41,602 bases of DNA from an uncultured Saprospiraceae bacterium (GTDB lineage Bacteria > Bacteroidota > Bacteroidia > Chitinophagales > Saprospiraceae): positions 1 to 41,602 of the forward strand of contig CALDSS010000187.1 in NCBI GenBank assembly GCA_937924495.1, given 5' to 3'. A program made the position numbers and the translations under genes. Shown here one piece after another: positions 16,197 to 24,445 of this stretch (its first letter is position 1; the number at the start of each line of letters is the position of its first letter). Below the pieces are notes generated by a model. The model ran no database searches and was not told where the DNA came from. It saw only the letters and a program-made list of their open reading frames with translations.

Positions 16197-16844
16197 ATGA
16201 AATTCTTTTACTCCATCATAATCCTCTGTTTTTCAGCCTTTTATGTAAATGCCCAAGATTACGGGGTTGGATTTCGGTTTGGCTTAAATTATTCTACCAA
16301 CTCAATTTCAGATATTTTCAATAATAATGACTCTCTGAATAATAGAACTTTATCAGGATTATCCATCGCTATCATTTTTGAGAATGATCTGAAAAAGTAT
16401 CTTGCTTTCCAACCAGAAATAAGATATGCTACAATTGAAACAGACTATCAGTTAGATACTGCTGCAAAAGTTGAGCGAGGGTTAATTTTTGATAAAATTC
16501 AAATACCTGCACTTTTCAAGCTTAAAGTGGGCTCTGATGTTTTAAAATTAAATGGGTTGGCAGGGCCAAATTTTGCATTTATTACAAGAGCTTTTAATGA
16601 AACACGCCCTTTAGATTCGGCGGAAGGAGATGTGATGAAAGTTCGATTGGATAAAAATAGCTTTGATAACTTTGAATTAAACTACATTGCTGGATTCGGT
16701 CTGACCATGGTTTTTAATGACTTTTCAGTTTATGCAGACTATCGTTACAATTTTGATTTTAGAAATCTTAGTTCCATCCGACAAAATGGATTTATTGATA
16801 ATTTAGGATCGAGTATTGGTGGGGGTTTGATTTATTATTATTAA
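16197..16844 (+). CDS. Porin-family outer-membrane beta-barrel protein
   Basis: 215 residues with a signal peptide (MKFFYSIIILCFSAFYVNAQ) followed by an eight-strand-type barrel: GVGFRFGLNYST, FQPEIRYATIET, IQIPALFKLKVG, NGLAGPNFAFITR, NYIAGFGLTMVF, FSVYADYRYNF. The order and turns fit the OMP_b-brl_2/PorT-like family that is abundant in Bacteroidota. Members lack enzyme activity, and most have no assigned role. Transcribed alone, divergently from the lamin-tail gene, and ended by a strong terminator it shares with the convergent lipoprotein gene. Confidence 0.85.
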   Translation: MKFFYSIIILCFSAFYVNAQDYGVGFRFGLNYSTNSISDIFNNNDSLNNRTLSGLSIAIIFENDLKKYLAFQPEIRYATIETDYQLDTAAKVERGLIFDKIQIPALFKLKVGSDVLKLNGLAGPNFAFITRAFNETRPLDSAEGDVMKVRLDKNSFDNFELNYIAGFGLTMVFNDFSVYADYRYNFDFRNLSSIRQNGFIDNLGSSIGGGLIYYY

Positions 16845-16861
16845 ACTCTAAAAATTAGGAA

Positions 16862-16900
16862 AAAAAAAGCGTTCTGAAATTCTTTCAGAACGCTTTTTTT
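16862..16900. terminator. Strong bidirectional terminator, 18-bp perfect stem
   Basis: Arms 16862-16879 and 16883-16900 are perfectly complementary (core GCGTTCTGAAA) with a 3-nt loop. Seven A/T pairs at the base provide a U-tract on either strand. It separates the convergent porin (plus) and lipoprotein (minus) genes. Confidence 0.92.
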
Positions 16901-16922
16901 GTACGTGGATTTGTAAGACATT

Positions 16923-17480
16923 TTATTCAGAGAGTTGTCCTCTTATATTCCAGTTTATGGATTCACTTCCCGTCAAATCTCGGAAGGTTTCCCATCGATT
17001 ATTTGCTTCTGTAAAAATCATATCGCCTCCTGAAACCGCAGGGCCAACGTCACAGCCTACCGTTTGCTTTCTACTGTTTTGAGAACATTCTAAAGCAATC
17101 CAAAGGTCTTGACCAATAACTTGAACAGGTGAAGTAAGCGTATGTCGATTCCATCCATTTGGCGTAATATTAGCGGAAACGTCTGCTTCATAAAGCATTG
17201 CTCCAGGTTCTGTTGGGGTGCCCTGCGCAAATACTTGCACTTTGACTTGTTCTGGTAATTCGATAAAGAAAAATTCGACTTCTTCCAAATCCTTACCAAA
17301 ATGCTCGGCTGTAATTCCAGCCGAAAAGCGAGCTGCACAAGTATAAATCATTGGATCAAAGGATGGAGCAGTATTATTTACTCCATCTAAGTGTAGCTCA
17401 GCATCTATAATAGTGGGCTCATCTTGACAACTTGCCAACAGAATAGACAGAGAAAATAAACTTAAAATTATTTTTTTCAT
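16923..17480 (-). CDS. Small lipoprotein with gingipain-adhesin-like beta-sandwich
   Basis: The ATG at 17480 is chosen because MKKIILSLFSLSILLASCQDE is an ideal lipoprotein signal (LASC, Cys at 18); the longer frame from 17534 adds 18 residues with no signal character. The product has 185 residues. The mature part is one beta-sandwich, with GWNRHTLTSPVQV, DLWIALECSQ, GCDVGPAVSGGDMIF and WNIRGQLSE. The W-N-x-x-L...LWI...DxGPA...WNIR pattern is seen in adhesin and C-terminal modules of Bacteroidota peptidases (for example gingipain-type). It carries no peptidase here. It is likely anchored to the outer membrane; its ligand is unknown. Confidence 0.75.
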   Translation of the reverse strand: MKKIILSLFSLSILLASCQDEPTIIDAELHLDGVNNTAPSFDPMIYTCAARFSAGITAEHFGKDLEEVEFFFIELPEQVKVQVFAQGTPTEPGAMLYEADVSANITPNGWNRHTLTSPVQVIGQDLWIALECSQNSRKQTVGCDVGPAVSGGDMIFTEANNRWETFRDLTGSESINWNIRGQLSE

Positions 17481-17603
17481 AATCGGATTATTATTTAGGT
17501 TATTGAAATAAGGAAGCGGAACAAGGTACTCCATTCCCTAAGTAACAACGAAAAAATTCATGGTCTTATGAAAAAATTGAGATAGATTTAATTAAATTTT
17601 CAC

Positions 17604-17638
17604 AAAAAAAAAGGTGCAGTTTCTAAAAAACTGCACCT
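17604..17638 (-). terminator. Terminator of the SprB-repeat protein gene
   Basis: On the minus strand AGGTGCAGTTT (17628-17638) pairs perfectly with its complement (17612-17622) across a 5-nt loop. It is followed by a run of 8 T after the stem. It lies 20 bp beyond the stop codon of the 17658-22157 gene. Confidence 0.88.
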
Positions 17639-17657
17639 GAAAACATGTAATATTTAC

Positions 17658-20600
17658 TTATCTAATTAATGTAACATCGCCCTGGAACGTTTCATTTCCT
17701 CCATTTTCATACTCCACTTCTACATACCAAACATATACTCCAGAAGGCATATTCTTTGAACGATAAACCCCATCCCAACCTGCTGATGGGTCATTTACCA
17801 AAAAGTCTTTTTCGACATAAAGTAGTTCTCCCCACCGGTCATAAATCCTGTATTCATTCACTCGGATTCCATTGGTTCCATGGACATTATGAATGTCATT
17901 GGTTGCGTCACCATTGGGCGAAAATGCAGATGGAACCATTACGTTTACTTTGTTTTCTACAAAAATATTTAATACGTCTTCAGCAATACATCCTTTTTCA
18001 TCAGTCACTCTCAATTTCAATGAGAGCTGGTCTTCGGCAGTTAACGCTACTTTTTCACAATCATAACAATCCAAGGTTTCGTCAGCAGGTGACCACTCGT
18101 AGTGCTTGATTGGATATAATAATTCAATTTTCGGGACAATTTCTAATAATGTGCCGTATCTGACTACGGTATCTTTTCCAAGATTTACGGTCAAAGGATT
18201 GTCATCTTCGATAAAAATTGCATCCGATTCAAATTTGCAATTGTTTACATCAATCACCTGAATGTGGTATTCTCCTACTTCAAGACTACGTATGTGATTA
18301 TAGGACTGTTCCGTCCCATCCATCATAATTTGATAGGGTGAAGTTCCACCTTCAACCTCCACTACAATTTCGCCATCCTGTCTGCTTTGGCAGGTAATTG
18401 GAAAAACCTCTGGGAAGGCAATCAATTCTGCAGGTTGAGAAATTTCAATATCTTTAGAAAATATACATCCATTTTCGTCTAAAGCATTTAGGGTGTAGGT
18501 GCCCGCTACCAAAAATTCAATCGTTTCTGAATCTCCTAATGATCCAGTTTCATTCAACCAATTTACAGCATGGTTTCCAACTCCTCCTTCTAAATTGGTA
18601 ATTATTTTTCCATCCCTCTTTCCAAAACAGGTAACATTTGTAATTACTTCAGTTGAATTGATTGCATTAGGTTGAGTAATTTCAGACTCAAATTCAGTTA
18701 AACAATCATTTTCATCTTTTATAAAAACTTTATAATTCCCTGCAGACAAGTCTGAGACGGAAGATGTATTTCCTTGAAGGTTTTCCCATTCAAAAGAAAA
18801 ATTACCAACTCCACCATTGGTATTCAGAGCAATCTGACCTGTGCTATCCCCAAAACATTTTACATTTTCGACATCCGCAACAACGGTCAAAGCTTCAGGA
18901 GCAGCAATAATGATTTCTTTTTCAGACTTACAATTTTGTGCATCCGAAATAGTTACCCTATATGAACCTTTCTCTAAGTCATCTCTATCCATCGATTCAT
19001 TTCCATCAAACCAATTTACGGCATAGTTTGGTTTTCCTCCCTGAATAGCTAAGATTGCTCTACCATCTTTTGAGTTAGCACATTTTGCTGGTTCAACAGC
19101 AGCTACCACTTCAATTTCTGTGGGTTGATTTAATTCAATCGAAACTGTTTGTAAACAATTTTCTGAATCTCTAACAACCACGGTATAATTACCTGCTCCT
19201 AAATTTTCAATTACGGAACTCGATTGTCCTTCGCTCCATTCGTATTGATAACTACCAGTTCCGCCCGTTGCCAAAACCTCGACTTCTCCATCTATTGAAC
19301 CAAAACAACTTGGCTCTACAAAATCTAAATCCAATTCTAAAACAGGGTTTTCGTCAATTATTACCTTGTCGGAAATTTCGCAACCATTTGCGTCCGTCAA
19401 GGTATAGTCATATTCTCCACCTGCTAAATTATTGATTTGATCACTGATCTCACCTGAGTCCCACTTGTAGGCATAAGGAGTAGTTCCTCCTGTTGGTAAA
19501 ATGATGGCATTGCCATCTGCTGTACCATTGCAAGATACATTTTTGCTGTTTGTTGAAGCCAAAAGTGGTTCGGGTTGAACTAACTCAATGGTTGTATCAG
19601 TTCTGCAGCCGTTACTATCAACAACTTCTACAGAATAGATTCCAATACTTAAATTTTTGAGTGTATCTGATTGTGTACCATCTTCCCAAACAAAATTTAG
19701 GGAACCAGTACCTCCAACAGCGTTAGCAGAGACAACACCATCCGATATACCATAACAAGTAATTTGCTCTTCAATTTGTGCAGATAATAGAATGGCAGGA
19801 GGTTCAGGAATTGAAATAGGAATTTCTGTTTTACAATTTCCTCCATTCATAATTGAAGCCAAGTAGTTACCAGCTGGAAGGCCAGTAAATGCACCTGTCT
19901 CGTTCTTAACATCGTTTATGATATATTCGAAAGTAATAAATTGATTATCAGTTGTAAGTAAAACTTCAGCGTCAGCTGCTCCATTGCAAGAAACTGGTTT
20001 GACGACATCGACCTGCGTTGAAAATACTGGGCACTCGAAGGTAACACAGTTTGTAGCAGCTGTACCACCAGGACATGTTCCAATTGCTCTAATTTCAAAA
20101 TCATAACCTTGATTTGGTTGAAGGTTATTTGCTTGATAAGTCGTATCAGACGGAGCAATCTGCTCCCAGTTTCCACCATCAATTCTTACCTCGTATCCAA
20201 TGACATCTGAAACCTTATCCCAAGAAAAAGTGATTGAATTAGAGGTAGAAGTTGCACATCCAACATTGGGTATTGCGGGAGTATTGATAACTTCAACAGT
20301 CGCTACATCTGAACTTATACACCCATAATTATCCGTGATCTCAATTTCATATTGAGTAGTTTGCTCAGGAGCCACAGTGATATTTGAACAATCCAAACAC
20401 GTGATTCCAGAACCTTGAAGCCACTTATAATTCAATTGATAACTTGGGTTGAAACTAATTGACCAGCCTTTCACCAGACCAGTGGAGCCTACTTTATCAT
20501 CCATCACCATGAGTGACCATGTCCCGTTAGACTCAGACGATTTGCCCCATAAAATTGACCAATCATCCTCAGGCTGAAATTCGCCATTCAATGAGGAAGT

Positions 20601-22157
20601 CTGATCCGAAATTAATTGGGTTGCTGCTGGTGTAAAACATGTATTTGGATAATTAGTGGCCGATGCTCCATTATCGGAACTTAATAAAATAAAATCGCCA
20701 TTTGGCGAAAGAAGAAATATATCTAATTCATCAGGGTTGTTGTGCTGGATATCAACACATACCGATTCAATAATTCCTTCAGCTAGTTTTGGTGGAAAAA
20801 CATTTGTCACTTCAATCTCGCTCACAATTGTTGTATTGTGAGGTGTTATTGCTTTCACTTCTGTTGATTGAAAAAAGGAAGCATTTGTTCTATCATTTTC
20901 AATAGTCGCATCAAAAACTACCTCCTCATTTGCACAAACAACAGTGTCGTTAATAAACGGCGGGATCAATCTTGGATCCCTAATGAATAAAGCAATTGTA
21001 TCTCTTGTACAAGCATCTTTTTCTACATCAATATAAATTGATTCTGTCAGTTCGATTATTCCGTCAGGAATTGCTTCAATCGCAATTTCAACTTCTGAAC
21101 TTCCAACTGGGATCGTTACTGAACCAGGAAGAAAAGTGTAATCTACTCCATTTTCAGCAGTACCGAAAACATTGTAGTTGATAGTCCGCTCGCTAGTTGC
21201 TGGCGTGGTTAGTTGTATTTTTACAACACCATTTTCACATCCTTCTGCGATGGCTCCATCTGGACTTTGCGTGTCTGAAATTATAGTAATATCACGAGTT
21301 CCAAAACTTTTTGCTTCTAAAAAAACTCCAGAGTCATAACCCTCATCGGATACATCAGCAATGGTAAGTTTAATGGTGTATTCTACGCAAGGTTGTACAA
21401 CCGCTTGAGCGGTAAAGACTTTTGTAAAACCATCAAAGACAGGTTGAAAATTCGAATTATCGTTATTGTTAAAAAGGTTAGAATAATCTAAAGAACCATT
21501 TGGTGGTTGGCAATTTTCAGGAATTCCCCAAACACCAATCTGTCCGTTATTTACAAAATTGATAGATACTGGAAAATTTGTTCCTGGAATTTTTGCAATG
21601 TTCTCTCCATTATTTTCAAAACCCCCATTTATCCCAGGGCCGCTTATAAAGAATCCAAATACATCATTAAATGGACTACAAACGAACTCAGGATATTCTT
21701 CACTTGCAAAAACATATCTAAACCTTAGTGTATCCGCAGAAGGAATAAACTTTATGGTGTAAGTTGCTACATTCCTCAGCGGCTCACCGTTTGTTAATTT
21801 TTCCAAGTCAACTTCAGACTCGTGTTGCTGCAAAAGATCATTGTTATCTTGCGCACTATCTCCACCTACCCCAACAACTTTGGAGGCATCGCCAGTAGAG
21901 AGAATTATACCTTTGTTTATACCAATGGCCGCTTGCCCTTTGTCAAAAAAGCCAACCGCTGCTGGGTTTCCATTAAAATTTATGTCGGTAATTGTAACTC
22001 CCTCGCCGAGGAAGACTTTAGAGATTAAATTCTCTGGTGTGTAAGGGAGCACATCGCCCCCGGTCGCCTCCATTGTTTGCGCAGAAATCTGTATTGATAA
22101 GACACAGAACACCCCCGCCAATAGACACGCAACCATTCTCATGGTCATGAATCTCAT
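17658..22157 (-). CDS. Giant SprB-repeat surface protein with T9SS type B sorting domain
   Basis: 1499 residues. Signal peptide about 1-26; choice-of-anchor-L-type domain about 30-290 (including RYVFASEEYPEFV and NDVFGFFISGPG); Calx-beta-like domain about 300-390 (AENGVDYTFLPGSVTIP); proprotein-convertase P domain about 445-570 (VCVDIQHNNPDELDIFLLSP, NGTWSLMVMDD); Ig-like segment to 625; fibronectin type III-like domain about 630-708; eight SprB repeats about 715-1322; an Ig-like segment; and a gliding-motility-associated C-terminal domain about 1405-1499 (VPSAFSPNGDATND, YDRWGELLY, GWDGVY, GVYVWYVE). SprB repeats occur in the mobile gliding adhesin of Flavobacterium johnsoniae. The type B domain predicts T9SS export and surface anchoring. 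Adhesion or gliding is likely but inferred. Confidence 0.93.
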   Translation of the reverse strand: MRFMTMRMVACLLAGVFCVLSIQISAQTMEATGGDVLPYTPENLISKVFLGEGVTITDINFNGNPAAVGFFDKGQAAIGINKGIILSTGDASKVVGVGGDSAQDNNDLLQQHESEVDLEKLTNGEPLRNVATYTIKFIPSADTLRFRYVFASEEYPEFVCSPFNDVFGFFISGPGINGGFENNGENIAKIPGTNFPVSINFVNNGQIGVWGIPENCQPPNGSLDYSNLFNNNDNSNFQPVFDGFTKVFTAQAVVQPCVEYTIKLTIADVSDEGYDSGVFLEAKSFGTRDITIISDTQSPDGAIAEGCENGVVKIQLTTPATSERTINYNVFGTAENGVDYTFLPGSVTIPVGSSEVEIAIEAIPDGIIELTESIYIDVEKDACTRDTIALFIRDPRLIPPFINDTVVCANEEVVFDATIENDRTNASFFQSTEVKAITPHNTTIVSEIEVTNVFPPKLAEGIIESVCVDIQHNNPDELDIFLLSPNGDFILLSSDNGASATNYPNTCFTPAATQLISDQTSSLNGEFQPEDDWSILWGKSSESNGTWSLMVMDDKVGSTGLVKGWSISFNPSYQLNYKWLQGSGITCLDCSNITVAPEQTTQYEIEITDNYGCISSDVATVEVINTPAIPNVGCATSTSNSITFSWDKVSDVIGYEVRIDGGNWEQIAPSDTTYQANNLQPNQGYDFEIRAIGTCPGGTAATNCVTFECPVFSTQVDVVKPVSCNGAADAEVLLTTDNQFITFEYIINDVKNETGAFTGLPAGNYLASIMNGGNCKTEIPISIPEPPAILLSAQIEEQITCYGISDGVVSANAVGGTGSLNFVWEDGTQSDTLKNLSIGIYSVEVVDSNGCRTDTTIELVQPEPLLASTNSKNVSCNGTADGNAIILPTGGTTPYAYKWDSGEISDQINNLAGGEYDYTLTDANGCEISDKVIIDENPVLELDLDFVEPSCFGSIDGEVEVLATGGTGSYQYEWSEGQSSSVIENLGAGNYTVVVRDSENCLQTVSIELNQPTEIEVVAAVEPAKCANSKDGRAILAIQGGKPNYAVNWFDGNESMDRDDLEKGSYRVTISDAQNCKSEKEIIIAAPEALTVVADVENVKCFGDSTGQIALNTNGGVGNFSFEWENLQGNTSSVSDLSAGNYKVFIKDENDCLTEFESEITQPNAINSTEVITNVTCFGKRDGKIITNLEGGVGNHAVNWLNETGSLGDSETIEFLVAGTYTLNALDENGCIFSKDIEISQPAELIAFPEVFPITCQSRQDGEIVVEVEGGTSPYQIMMDGTEQSYNHIRSLEVGEYHIQVIDVNNCKFESDAIFIEDDNPLTVNLGKDTVVRYGTLLEIVPKIELLYPIKHYEWSPADETLDCYDCEKVALTAEDQLSLKLRVTDEKGCIAEDVLNIFVENKVNVMVPSAFSPNGDATNDIHNVHGTNGIRVNEYRIYDRWGELLYVEKDFLVNDPSAGWDGVYRSKNMPSGVYVWYVEVEYENGGNETFQGDVTLIR
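18192..20015 (-). repeat. Eight SprB repeats (about 76 residues each)
   Basis: Residues 715-1322 of the surface protein divide into eight units. Seven have the pattern V(S/T/K)C.G..DG...... GG.... Y.W..G......L..G.Y.V.V.D..GC......I..P. Units begin near residues 715, 789, 866, 940, 1014, 1091, 1167 and 1246. The first and last are the most divergent, and there is little DNA-level identity, so the array is old and not recently amplified. Confidence 0.85.
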
Positions 22158-22290
22158 GGTTATTTATTTTACTTGTGGTTATGGTATAAAAAACAATGAG
22201 GGGTGTTTTAAATCAGCTTTTTGGGTAGTTTTAAGGTTACTTGTTGATCAAGAAAATTTGTCTAAGGTGCCTTGATAGGGCATAAAATTA

Positions 22291-22310
22291 TTTGACCCAT
22301 TTGGGTCAAA
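22291..22310. promoter_or_regulatory. 20-bp operator-like palindrome TTTGACCCA-TT-TGGGTCAAA
   Basis: Two perfect 9-bp half-sites with a 2-bp spacer lie 134 bp upstream of the SprB-repeat gene and 259 bp upstream of sppA. The compact symmetry and lack of a U-tract suggest a protein-binding site for a dimeric regulator. No regulator gene is nearby, so the partner is unknown. Confidence 0.45.
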
Positions 22311-22472
22311 AAGAAAACTAACTTGGGAGGAAAATATTTAGGTTATAAACGTGGGGAGAAATAAAGCCGAGGAGGGTATTTAATTATCTATGATACAAAT
22401 TACGTCCATTTTACTCTTGAAAACAAGACATATACTTAAAATACCAAATTGTTAGAGAAGATATTCTTATCT

Positions 22473-22507
22473 TAAAAAAAATGATGTTTATCTAAAAAAA
22501 CATCATT
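22473..22507 (-). terminator. Orphan minus-facing terminator-like hairpin upstream of sppA
   Basis: AATGATGTTT (22480-22489) pairs with AAACATCATT (22498-22507). Read on the minus strand the stem is followed by a run of eight T (22479-22473 and the stem-base T), as in an intrinsic terminator. No minus-strand gene ends here. It may stop antisense transcripts leaving sppA, or be a DNA structure beside the sppA promoter. Confidence 0.5.
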
Positions 22508-22524
22508 ATAAGGTAAAGTAATTT

Positions 22525-22532
22525 TACTTTTG
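22525..22532 (+). promoter_or_regulatory. Candidate -7 element of sppA
   Basis: TACTTTTG fits TAnnTTTG and lies 37 bp upstream of the sppA ATG, predicting a leader of about 30 nt. No TTG occurs 17-23 bp upstream; that position is filled by the right arm of the hairpin ending at 22507. Confidence 0.5.
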
Positions 22533-22568
22533 AATCTGTTTTCAAACTAAAAATATTCAATTTATATA

Positions 22569-24335
22569 ATGGGACAATTTATTAAATTCGCATTCGCCTC
22601 TTGTTTGGGCATCTTCCTTTTCCTGATAGCCGCTCTTGGCTTTTTAGCCATTGCTGGATTAGCTTCTGGTGGGAAGAAAACAGTTAGTGTAAAACCTAAT
22701 ACGGTACTTGAACTAAATTTTGACAAAATCATTCCTGAGCTTACGGACAATGTTGAAAAAGATCCATTCGACCTTGAACAACAAAAAGTAGTTGGGCTTC
22801 AAGACATGTTGAAATCTATTAGAAATGCTGCTGATGATAAAAACATTAAAGGAATAATAATTTATCCAGAAGGTGGCGTAAGTGGTGCTGCCGCTGCCGA
22901 AGCAATGCGAGAAGCATTGAAAGATTTTAAAGATAGTGGTAAATTCATTTATTCTTACGCTACCTTTTATTCTCAAAATAATTACTACCTCGCCAGCACT
23001 GCAGATTCGGTTTTTATCCACCCAATGGGATTTGTTGATTTTAGAGGGTTTGCCGCATCAATTCCATTTTTAAAAGAAATGTTGGATAAAGTAGGTGTAA
23101 ATATGAAGGTATTTTATGCAGGTGATTTTAAGAGTGCTACTGAACCCATTAGAAGAACAAATATTAGTGAACCGAATAGACTTCAACTTCGAGCTTATCT
23201 CAATGAAGTGTATGATAATGTGCTGACGAATATTTCTGGATCCAGAAATATTTCCAAAGAGCAAATTCATAAAGCTGCAGATAATTTAGAATTGAAAAAC
23301 TCGGAAGCTGCTGTCAATTTAGGCTTTGTTGATAGAATCGTTTATCGTGATCAATTGATGGAAGTTATCAAAGATAGATTAGGATTAGATACAGATGAAA
23401 AGGTTAAAAGGATTTCCATTAATTCCTACTTTTCTTCTGTTGGAGATGGAATTGATTTTGGTGCAAAAGATAAAATTGCTGTTCTATATGCCGAGGGAGA
23501 TATTGTTGATGGCAAAGGTTCACCAGGGCAAATTGGCTCTCAGGAATATGTAAAAATGGTAGAAAAATTACGCAAAGACGATAAAGTGAAAGGAATCGTT
23601 TTACGTGTAAATTCAGGTGGAGGTAGTGCATTATCTTCTGAAAATATATGGAGAGAATTAAAATTGGCGCAAGCTGCAGGTAAGAAAATTGTGGTTTCGA
23701 TGGGCAATTATGCTGCCTCTGGTGGTTACTACATTGCCTGTGCAGCCGATTCTATTTTTGCTGAACCCCAGACGTTAACTGGCTCAATTGGTGTTTTCAA
23801 TATTTTTCCAGAAACCAAAGAGTTATTTAATGATAAACTCGGAATTCGATACGATACTGTCTCCACTGCCAAATATGCAGGTGGCTTCAACCCCGCTATG
23901 GGCTTGAGCGAAAGAGAAGGACAATTCTTCCAAAATTTTGTTGACGAATTGTATGAAAGATTTCTAAAGCGAGTTGGGGATGCCCGTGGAATGACCCGAG
24001 ACGAAGCACATAAAGTGGCTCAAGGCCGTGTTTGGACAGGAAATAAAGCATTAGAAATTGGCTTGGTGGATAAATTAGGAGACATGGATGATGCGATTCA
24101 ATCTGTTGCTTCCTTGACAGGTTTGGAAAAATACCGATTGGTCACTTATCCCAAAACAAAAGATCCTATTCAGCAATTGATTGATGAATTAACGGGTCAA
24201 GGAGACAAAGATGATATCATCGTCAAAGCCATGACGAAGGAATTGAAGCATTTTGGAATTGATTACGAAATGATTCAGAAAGTAAAAGCCACTGAGTTTC
24301 CTCAGTATAAAATGCCTTATGAGTTTAATTTCTAA
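22569..24335 (+). CDS. sppA: Signal peptide peptidase SppA, long (67K) form
   Basis: 588 residues with one N-terminal membrane helix (about 8-32) and two tandem S49-type halves, as in the Escherichia coli enzyme. The catalytic Ser/Lys dyad is visible: K188 in the N-terminal half (YAGDFKSATEPIRR) and S384 in the C-terminal half (GNYAASGGYYIACAAD). The strand before the nucleophile has VLRVNSGGGSALSSE. It is a membrane-bound Ser protease that degrades released signal peptides and related fragments at the outer face of the inner membrane. Length and both motifs match the 67K type. It is monocistronic, with its own promoter and a terminator shared with pnp. Confidence 0.96.
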   Translation: MGQFIKFAFASCLGIFLFLIAALGFLAIAGLASGGKKTVSVKPNTVLELNFDKIIPELTDNVEKDPFDLEQQKVVGLQDMLKSIRNAADDKNIKGIIIYPEGGVSGAAAAEAMREALKDFKDSGKFIYSYATFYSQNNYYLASTADSVFIHPMGFVDFRGFAASIPFLKEMLDKVGVNMKVFYAGDFKSATEPIRRTNISEPNRLQLRAYLNEVYDNVLTNISGSRNISKEQIHKAADNLELKNSEAAVNLGFVDRIVYRDQLMEVIKDRLGLDTDEKVKRISINSYFSSVGDGIDFGAKDKIAVLYAEGDIVDGKGSPGQIGSQEYVKMVEKLRKDDKVKGIVLRVNSGGGSALSSENIWRELKLAQAAGKKIVVSMGNYAASGGYYIACAADSIFAEPQTLTGSIGVFNIFPETKELFNDKLGIRYDTVSTAKYAGGFNPAMGLSEREGQFFQNFVDELYERFLKRVGDARGMTRDEAHKVAQGRVWTGNKALEIGLVDKLGDMDDAIQSVASLTGLEKYRLVTYPKTKDPIQQLIDELTGQGDKDDIIVKAMTKELKHFGIDYEMIQKVKATEFPQYKMPYEFNF

Positions 24336-24345
24336 AAGCAGTTTT

Positions 24346-24383
24346 TAGTAGTAGGGGTAATTCATGAGTTACCCCTACTACAT
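24346..24383. repeat. Palindromic repeat, copy B (covarying family with 35557-35594)
   Basis: GTAGTAGGGGTAA (24348-24360) pairs perfectly with TTACCCCTACTAC (24369-24381) across TTCATGAG. A 38-bp sequence of the same layout occurs at 35557-35594, and three stem differences between them are compensated on the other arm. It lies between the sppA stop and the terminator hairpin, so transcription through the end of sppA should include it. Confidence 0.75.
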
Positions 24384-24389
24384 TAAGAA

Positions 24390-24425
24390 AAAAGCCCGAT
24401 TCGCAATACAGCAAATCGGGCTTTT
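24390..24425. terminator. Bidirectional terminator between sppA and pnp
   Basis: AAAAGCCCGATT (24390-24401) and AATCGGGCTTTT (24414-24425) form a 12-bp perfect stem with a 12-nt loop. A/T tracts flank the GC core on both sides. It serves convergent sppA (plus) and pnp (minus). Confidence 0.9.
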
Positions 24426-24445
24426 ATATTTAGAAATTATTCAAA

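Larger units (their letters stand above)
22158..22568. other. 411-bp divergent promoter region between the SprB-repeat gene and sppA
   Basis: No credible ORF is present. The stretch contains a 20-bp dyad at 22291, a minus-facing terminator-like hairpin at 22473-22507 and a TAnnTTTG element for sppA at 22525. I see no consensus promoter for the minus-strand SprB-repeat gene. Confidence 0.6.

Noticed and set aside
17481-17534. Longer start for the small lipoprotein
   Set aside because: The extra 18 residues would block a perfect lipoprotein signal that begins at 17480.
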